Assembly: GCF_900105115.1 (NCBI RefSeq)
Contig: NZ_FNRV01000001.1
Coordinates: 3,705,501 to 3,769,500, forward strand
Direction: 5' to 3'
DNA length: 64,000 nucleotides
DNA from: Pseudomonas mohnii
GTDB lineage: Bacteria; Pseudomonadota; Gammaproteobacteria; Pseudomonadales; Pseudomonadaceae
The position numbers and the translations under genes are program-made. The notes beneath the pieces were generated by a model. That model did no database searches. It saw only the letters and a program-made list of their open reading frames with translations, and was not told where the DNA came from. Shown piece after piece: positions 60,335-64,000 of this stretch (positions are counted from its first letter, which is position 1; every line of letters starts with the position of its first letter).

Positions 60335-60787
60335 TTACTGACGACGCATGCCGATATGTGGAATGCCATCCTCGACGTATTCCTCACCGGCCACCACAAA
60401 CCCGTACCGCCCGTAATACCCCTGCAAATGCGCCTGGGCCGAGAGGTAGATCGGGACGTCGGGCCAGTACTTTTCGGCCTGTTTCAGCGCCTGGGCCATC
60501 AGCTCATGACCCAGCCCGGTGCCTCGTGCGGCGGGGGCAATGACCACTCGCCCGATCACCACGTCGCCGCCCTGTTGCTCGGGGTCCAGCAGTCGCAGAT
60601 AGGCCACCAGGCGATCGCCGTCCCACGCCATCAAATGGCAGGTGTCACCTTCCAGGTCCTGGCCATCGATATCCTGATAGACGCATTTCTGTTCGACGAC
60701 AAACACCTCGTCACGCAGTTGCAGAATGGCGTACAGCTGTTCCTTGCCCAGATCGCTGTGGTGTTTGCAGACCCAATCGATTGTCAT
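60335..60787 (-). CDS. elaA: GNAT family N-acetyltransferase, ElaA-like
   Basis: 150 residues. The start TIDWVCKHHSDLGKEQLYAI with LRDEVFVVEQKCVYQDIDG is typical of ElaA. The acetyl-CoA loop is VIGRVVIAPAARGTGLGHEL (V/I-x-P-xx-RGxGxG). Substrate unknown. The ATG at 60787 is the family start. Confidence 0.9.
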   Translation of the reverse strand: MTIDWVCKHHSDLGKEQLYAILQLRDEVFVVEQKCVYQDIDGQDLEGDTCHLMAWDGDRLVAYLRLLDPEQQGGDVVIGRVVIAPAARGTGLGHELMAQALKQAEKYWPDVPIYLSAQAHLQGYYGRYGFVVAGEEYVEDGIPHIGMRRQ

Positions 60788-61042
60788 GTCCTGATTCCCT
60801 GAAAACGTCCTCGGGATACTAAGCGTCCTGACGCTGGATGTCTTTATGGCGGAGAAAACTGTGATAAAGACCAAAATGCCATCATTCATTTTTCGCGCCA
60901 CTGTCATCTTTGTGTAATCTGGGTTCAAGCGATGTGCAGTGGCTTCAATGAGCTAATGTTTAGTGCCTGGGTGTGCCGGTACGGGGCTTGGAGTTTGGCT
61001 GAAAAACACGTCGGGCGGCCCGCCCGCTAAGGATTTTCTAGC

Positions 61043-61780
61043 ATGCCGCGATTGCATCGAGCCTTTGCCTTGATTGGATTGTTGTTGCTGATTCAAAGTG
61101 CAGCAGCCGAAAAGCTGCGCTTGGTGGCAGATGTCTGGCCACCGTTTACCGACGCCACGCTGGTTAATGGTGGGTTGGCTACCGATATTGTCAGCACCGC
61201 CCTGGCGCGTGCCGGGTATGCCAGTGATTTCGAGCAGGTGCCTTGGGCACGCGCACTGCTGGGCGTGGGCGAGGGCCGCTACGACGTGCTGGTCAACGCC
61301 TGGTACAACGACGAACGCACACGGGTCGGCCAGTTCTCCGCTGGGTACCTGATCAATCGCATACGCTTTCTCAAGCGCAAGGACGCGCCAATCGAATTCA
61401 ACGATCTGCAGCAACTGCACAGTTATCCGATCGCGGTCGTGCGTGGCTACGCCTATTCGGCGGCGTTCGATGAAGACGAATCACTGCAGAAGATCCCGGT
61501 ACACGGCTTTGCCATGGCCGTGCGCATGGTCGCCGCCGACAGGGTCAAGCTGACCCTGGAGGACGAGTACGTCGCCCGGTATTACCTGGCCCGTGAGTCG
61601 CCCAAGGTGCGCAACGCCGTGGAGTTTCTGCCCAAGTCCCTGAGCGAGAACAGCCTGCATATTCTGGTCAGCCTGAAGAACCCGCAGCATGAACAGATCG
61701 TTGCCGGTTTCGACCGCGAGATCGCGGCGATGAAGGCGGATGGGAGTTATGAGCGGTTGATGAAGCAGCATGGGATGTAG
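61043..61780 (+). CDS. Periplasmic solute-binding protein (family 3-like)
   Basis: 245 residues. Signal peptide (FALIGLLLLIQSAAAEK, cleavage near residue 22), then LRLVADVWPPFTDATLVNGG, GYASDFEQVPWARALLGVGE, GRYDVLVNAWYNDERTRVGQ and AVRMVAADRVKLTLEDE. Typical of the small amino-acid-type binding proteins abundant in Pseudomonas that occur without transporter genes. Ligand unknown. Preceded by TAAGGA. Confidence 0.83.
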   Translation: MPRLHRAFALIGLLLLIQSAAAEKLRLVADVWPPFTDATLVNGGLATDIVSTALARAGYASDFEQVPWARALLGVGEGRYDVLVNAWYNDERTRVGQFSAGYLINRIRFLKRKDAPIEFNDLQQLHSYPIAVVRGYAYSAAFDEDESLQKIPVHGFAMAVRMVAADRVKLTLEDEYVARYYLARESPKVRNAVEFLPKSLSENSLHILVSLKNPQHEQIVAGFDREIAAMKADGSYERLMKQHGM

Positions 61781-61795
61781 ATGGGGCTGATGGCC

Positions 61796-61957
61796 TCATC
61801 GCTGGCAAGCCAGCTCCCACAGTGTCCGGTGGGTTACACAGGATTTGTGTCCAACCCGATTCCCTGTGGGAGCAAGCCAGCTCCCACAGTGTCCGGTGGG
61901 TTACATAGCATTTGTGTCCAACCCGATTCCCTGTGGGAGCTGGCTTGCCAGCGATGA
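61796..61957. repeat. Cluster of REP arms with a 67-bp tandem duplication
   Basis: Outer arms CATCGCTGGCAAGCCAGCTC and GAGCTGGCTTGCCAGCGATG enclose a 67-base unit present twice in tandem (61806-61872 and 61873-61939), the copies differing at about two bases. The inner junction has a truncated arm, GGGAGCAAGCCAGCTCCC. Confidence 0.88.
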
Positions 61958-61980
61958 CGCCCGTCAGGACACCGCGGCCC

Positions 61981-64000
61981 TCAATTCTCGCTCGTATCCT
62001 TGAGCAAATGGGCCGCCAGCGTCCGTAGTGGTCCCAGTTGCCGGCAGATCAATGCCAGTTGAGTTTGCACCAGCCGCTGGCCTTCATCGATTTCATCGGG
62101 CATTTGCTCAAGCTCATTGGCCAGCGCTTCTTCCTCATCGCTCTGAATGGCAATCGCCGATTTACTGGCAAGGCCCTGGGCGATTTCGTCGATGCTGGAG
62201 GCCAGTTTCACGCCGGCCCCTTCGATCAAGTGCTCGCGCACATCTGCTGGCAACTGCGTTTCCCGGTGCGCCCCCAGGCCTGACAGATAGCTGAGCAAGG
62301 TGTGCGACAGCACCAGAAAACGGAAACCCACATCCGCTTCTTTACGGAAATACCCCGGTTCCATCAGCATGTTCGCCAGCGTGGTCGACAGCGCAGCGTC
62401 GGCGTTGTGCGCGTTTCGCCGGGCCAGGCGATACGCCAGGTCGTCGCTTTTGCCGGCGGCGTATTGCTGCATGATCTGGCGCAGGTAAATGCTGTTGCAG
62501 GACAGGGTGTTGGCCAGCACTTTGTTCAGGCGCCGACCCTGCCAGTCCGGGAGGAACAGGAACACCGCGAGGCCGGCGATCAGGCCGCCGAGCAAGGTGT
62601 CGAACAGCCGTGGCAAAAACAATCCATAGCCATCGCCCACCTGGTTGAAGCAGAACAGCACCATCAAGGTAATCGCCGCTGTCGCCAGGGTGTAGCGGGT
62701 GGTGCGGTTGATAAAGAACACCACTCCGGCGGCAATCGCGAAGCAGGACTGGATCAACGGATTGGGGAACAGGTCGAACAACGCCCAGGCCAGGGTCAGG
62801 CCGATGGCGGTGCCGATGATCCGTTGACCGAGTTTGCGCCGGGTTGCGCCGTAGCTCGGTTGGCAGACAAAGAGCGTCGTCAGGATGATCCAGTAGCCCT
62901 GGGACGGGTGAATCAAATGCACCATCGCGTAGCCGATGCTCAAGGCCAGAGGCAAGCGCAGGGCGTGGCGGAACAGCAGGGACGTTGGGGTCAACTGCGT
63001 GCGCAGGCGTACCCAGACATCCTTGAGGTTACGTGGCGAGCGGTCGAGCAGGCTGCTGTCGGTGGCGTCGGCCAGGGCGTCGGGGTTGCTCGCATCGCTG
63101 AGCAAGCGGTCGAGGGTGCCGAGGTTGGCTGCCAGTGCCCGCAACGAGCGCAACAAACCGCGCCAGGCCGGATTGCTCTGGATGCGCAGATGTTCGAGGG
63201 AGGCATGCAGGTCGCTCAGGGCTTCGGCGAAGCTCGCGTCATAGATGAACGGCTGGCGCATCTGGATCGACTCGGCCAGCGCCCGGCAGGCCTTGCCTTG
63301 CTGGCGCAGCAGGCGTTGGCAGCGGAACAGCACGTCGCTGTGGAAGAACGCCTCGGCCAGCGCGTTATACGGGTAGTGCGAGGAGCTGGCGCGTTCGTGG
63401 ATGTCCTGGGCGAGAAAGTACAGCTTCAGGTAACGGCTGACTTTCGAGCCCGGCCGGCCGTTGCCGACCCGGTGCAGGATGATTTCCTTGGCGGTATTCA
63501 GCGCGGCGACTACGCGACCGTTCTGCTGGGCCAGTTCCAGTCGTCGTGCTTCCACATCCAACTGGCGGATCGGCTCGAACAACGACGATTTCAACTTCAG
63601 GTAAAAACCCAATTCCCGGAACAGCCGCGCCAGGCTTTGCTGCACCGGCTGGTTGGAAAACATCGCCTGCCACAACACCGACAGAAAACCGTACCAGGCC
63701 GCACCGGCCACCAGCAGCACGGGCTCGTGCCAGAAATCGGTCACCGCACCGCCGCGCTGGTCGACGCCGATCATGGTGTAGACCGACAGAATCAACGTCG
63801 CCGAAGCAATGGCGCCATAGCGTTCGCCGAGGGCGCCGAGCATGGTCAGGCAGAAGGCCGCCAGGGCGAAGGCTATGCTGAACAGGATGGGGTAGGGGAA
63901 GAGCAGTTCGACCGACAGCGCGGCGACCATGAAACACACCAGCGTCACCGCCAGCGCATTGAGGCGGCCTTGCCAACTGTCGTCGGTCTCGGCCAGGGCG
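61981..64000 (-). CDS. YccS/FUSC family inner-membrane protein, 5' end outside the window
   Basis: The last 673 codons are present; the frame runs off the end of the window, so the true start lies beyond base 64000. Membrane helices come in two groups: at the visible N-terminus (CFMVAALSVELLFPYPILFS, FALAAFCLTMLGALG) and after the middle (LPLALSIGYAMVHLIHPSQG, YWIILTTLFVCQPSYGATRR, IIGTAIGLTLAWALFDLF). The cytoplasmic parts are helical. TIGR-type YccS proteins are about 720 residues; relatives such as AaeB export aromatic acids, but YccS itself has no known substrate. Confidence 0.9.
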   Translation of the reverse strand, partial: ALAETDDSWQGRLNALAVTLVCFMVAALSVELLFPYPILFSIAFALAAFCLTMLGALGERYGAIASATLILSVYTMIGVDQRGGAVTDFWHEPVLLVAGAAWYGFLSVLWQAMFSNQPVQQSLARLFRELGFYLKLKSSLFEPIRQLDVEARRLELAQQNGRVVAALNTAKEIILHRVGNGRPGSKVSRYLKLYFLAQDIHERASSSHYPYNALAEAFFHSDVLFRCQRLLRQQGKACRALAESIQMRQPFIYDASFAEALSDLHASLEHLRIQSNPAWRGLLRSLRALAANLGTLDRLLSDASNPDALADATDSSLLDRSPRNLKDVWVRLRTQLTPTSLLFRHALRLPLALSIGYAMVHLIHPSQGYWIILTTLFVCQPSYGATRRKLGQRIIGTAIGLTLAWALFDLFPNPLIQSCFAIAAGVVFFINRTTRYTLATAAITLMVLFCFNQVGDGYGLFLPRLFDTLLGGLIAGLAVFLFLPDWQGRRLNKVLANTLSCNSIYLRQIMQQYAAGKSDDLAYRLARRNAHNADAALSTTLANMLMEPGYFRKEADVGFRFLVLSHTLLSYLSGLGAHRETQLPADVREHLIEGAGVKLASSIDEIAQGLASKSAIAIQSDEEEALANELEQMPDEIDEGQRLVQTQLALICRQLGPLRTLAAHLLKDTSEN

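Overview
The window is chromosomal DNA from a Pseudomonas of the fluorescens group. The evidence is high GC content, gene order matching the P. aeruginosa PA0405-PA0432 and PA0546-PA0555 neighbourhoods, very high protein similarity recalled for PilG/PilH/PilJ/RhlE/Tkt, and abundant REP/REPIN elements of the GAGCGAGCCTGCTCGCGA type between genes. I see no phage, insertion sequence, tRNA, rRNA or CRISPR.

Layout. (1) 1-2400, minus strand: start of algH/yqgE, tonB3-like, gshB. (2) 2746-12834, plus: the Chp/Pil chemosensory operon pilG-pilH-pilI-pilJ-chpA-chpC, without pilK and chpB. (3) 13033-20290, plus: a complete, tightly overlapping malonate decarboxylase operon mdcABCDEGH followed by the transporter genes madLM, with the LysR regulator mdcR convergent (20408-21322). 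(4) 21542-25756: a hemolysin III-type membrane protein, then a LysR gene divergent from a D-amino-acid dehydrogenase / RidA / periplasmic binding protein set. (5) 25859-35016: rsmE and bioA (minus), an FAD amine oxidase with an Ala/Pro/Lys tail, a 52-residue lipoprotein, cytochrome b561, YceI, then rhlE and a periplasmic binding protein (minus). (6) 35210-37772: metF and ahcY with a canonical SAH riboswitch upstream of ahcY. (7) 37974-46367: thioesterase, FNT channel, MFS and DMT exporters, MAPEG protein, mltA, a lipoprotein cytochrome c, DUF1090 and ligB. (8) 46635-48840: metK preceded by an ArsR-methyltransferase fusion (SahR-like), with a perfect 26-bp palindrome just upstream. (9) 49114-55512: tktA, epd, pgk, two small lipoproteins and class II aldolase, i.e. 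central carbon metabolism. (10) 55564-64000: an AT-richer segment with an unknown secreted protein, a PL7 alginate lyase, a REC-PAS-GGDEF-EAL protein, a YgjP-like metallopeptidase, a small winged-helix protein, an ElaA acetyltransferase, a binding protein and a YccS-type membrane protein cut by the window end.

How the parts relate. Much of the methylation cycle is here (metF, ahcY, metK) and appears to be controlled in two ways: an RNA sensor of S-adenosylhomocysteine for ahcY(-metF) and a DNA-binding ArsR-type regulator for metK. The malonate genes and the amino-acid binding protein carry A-rich AANAANAA motifs at or near their start sites, which fits Hfq/Crc catabolite repression. The most unusual local features are a complete REPIN translated in frame inside chpA, a short tandem satellite that has become the C-terminus of gshB, a pair of almost identical REPINs bracketing epd-pgk, and the 26-bp palindrome upstream of the metK regulator. 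I found no wholly new multigene system; most of the window is conserved Pseudomonas core.
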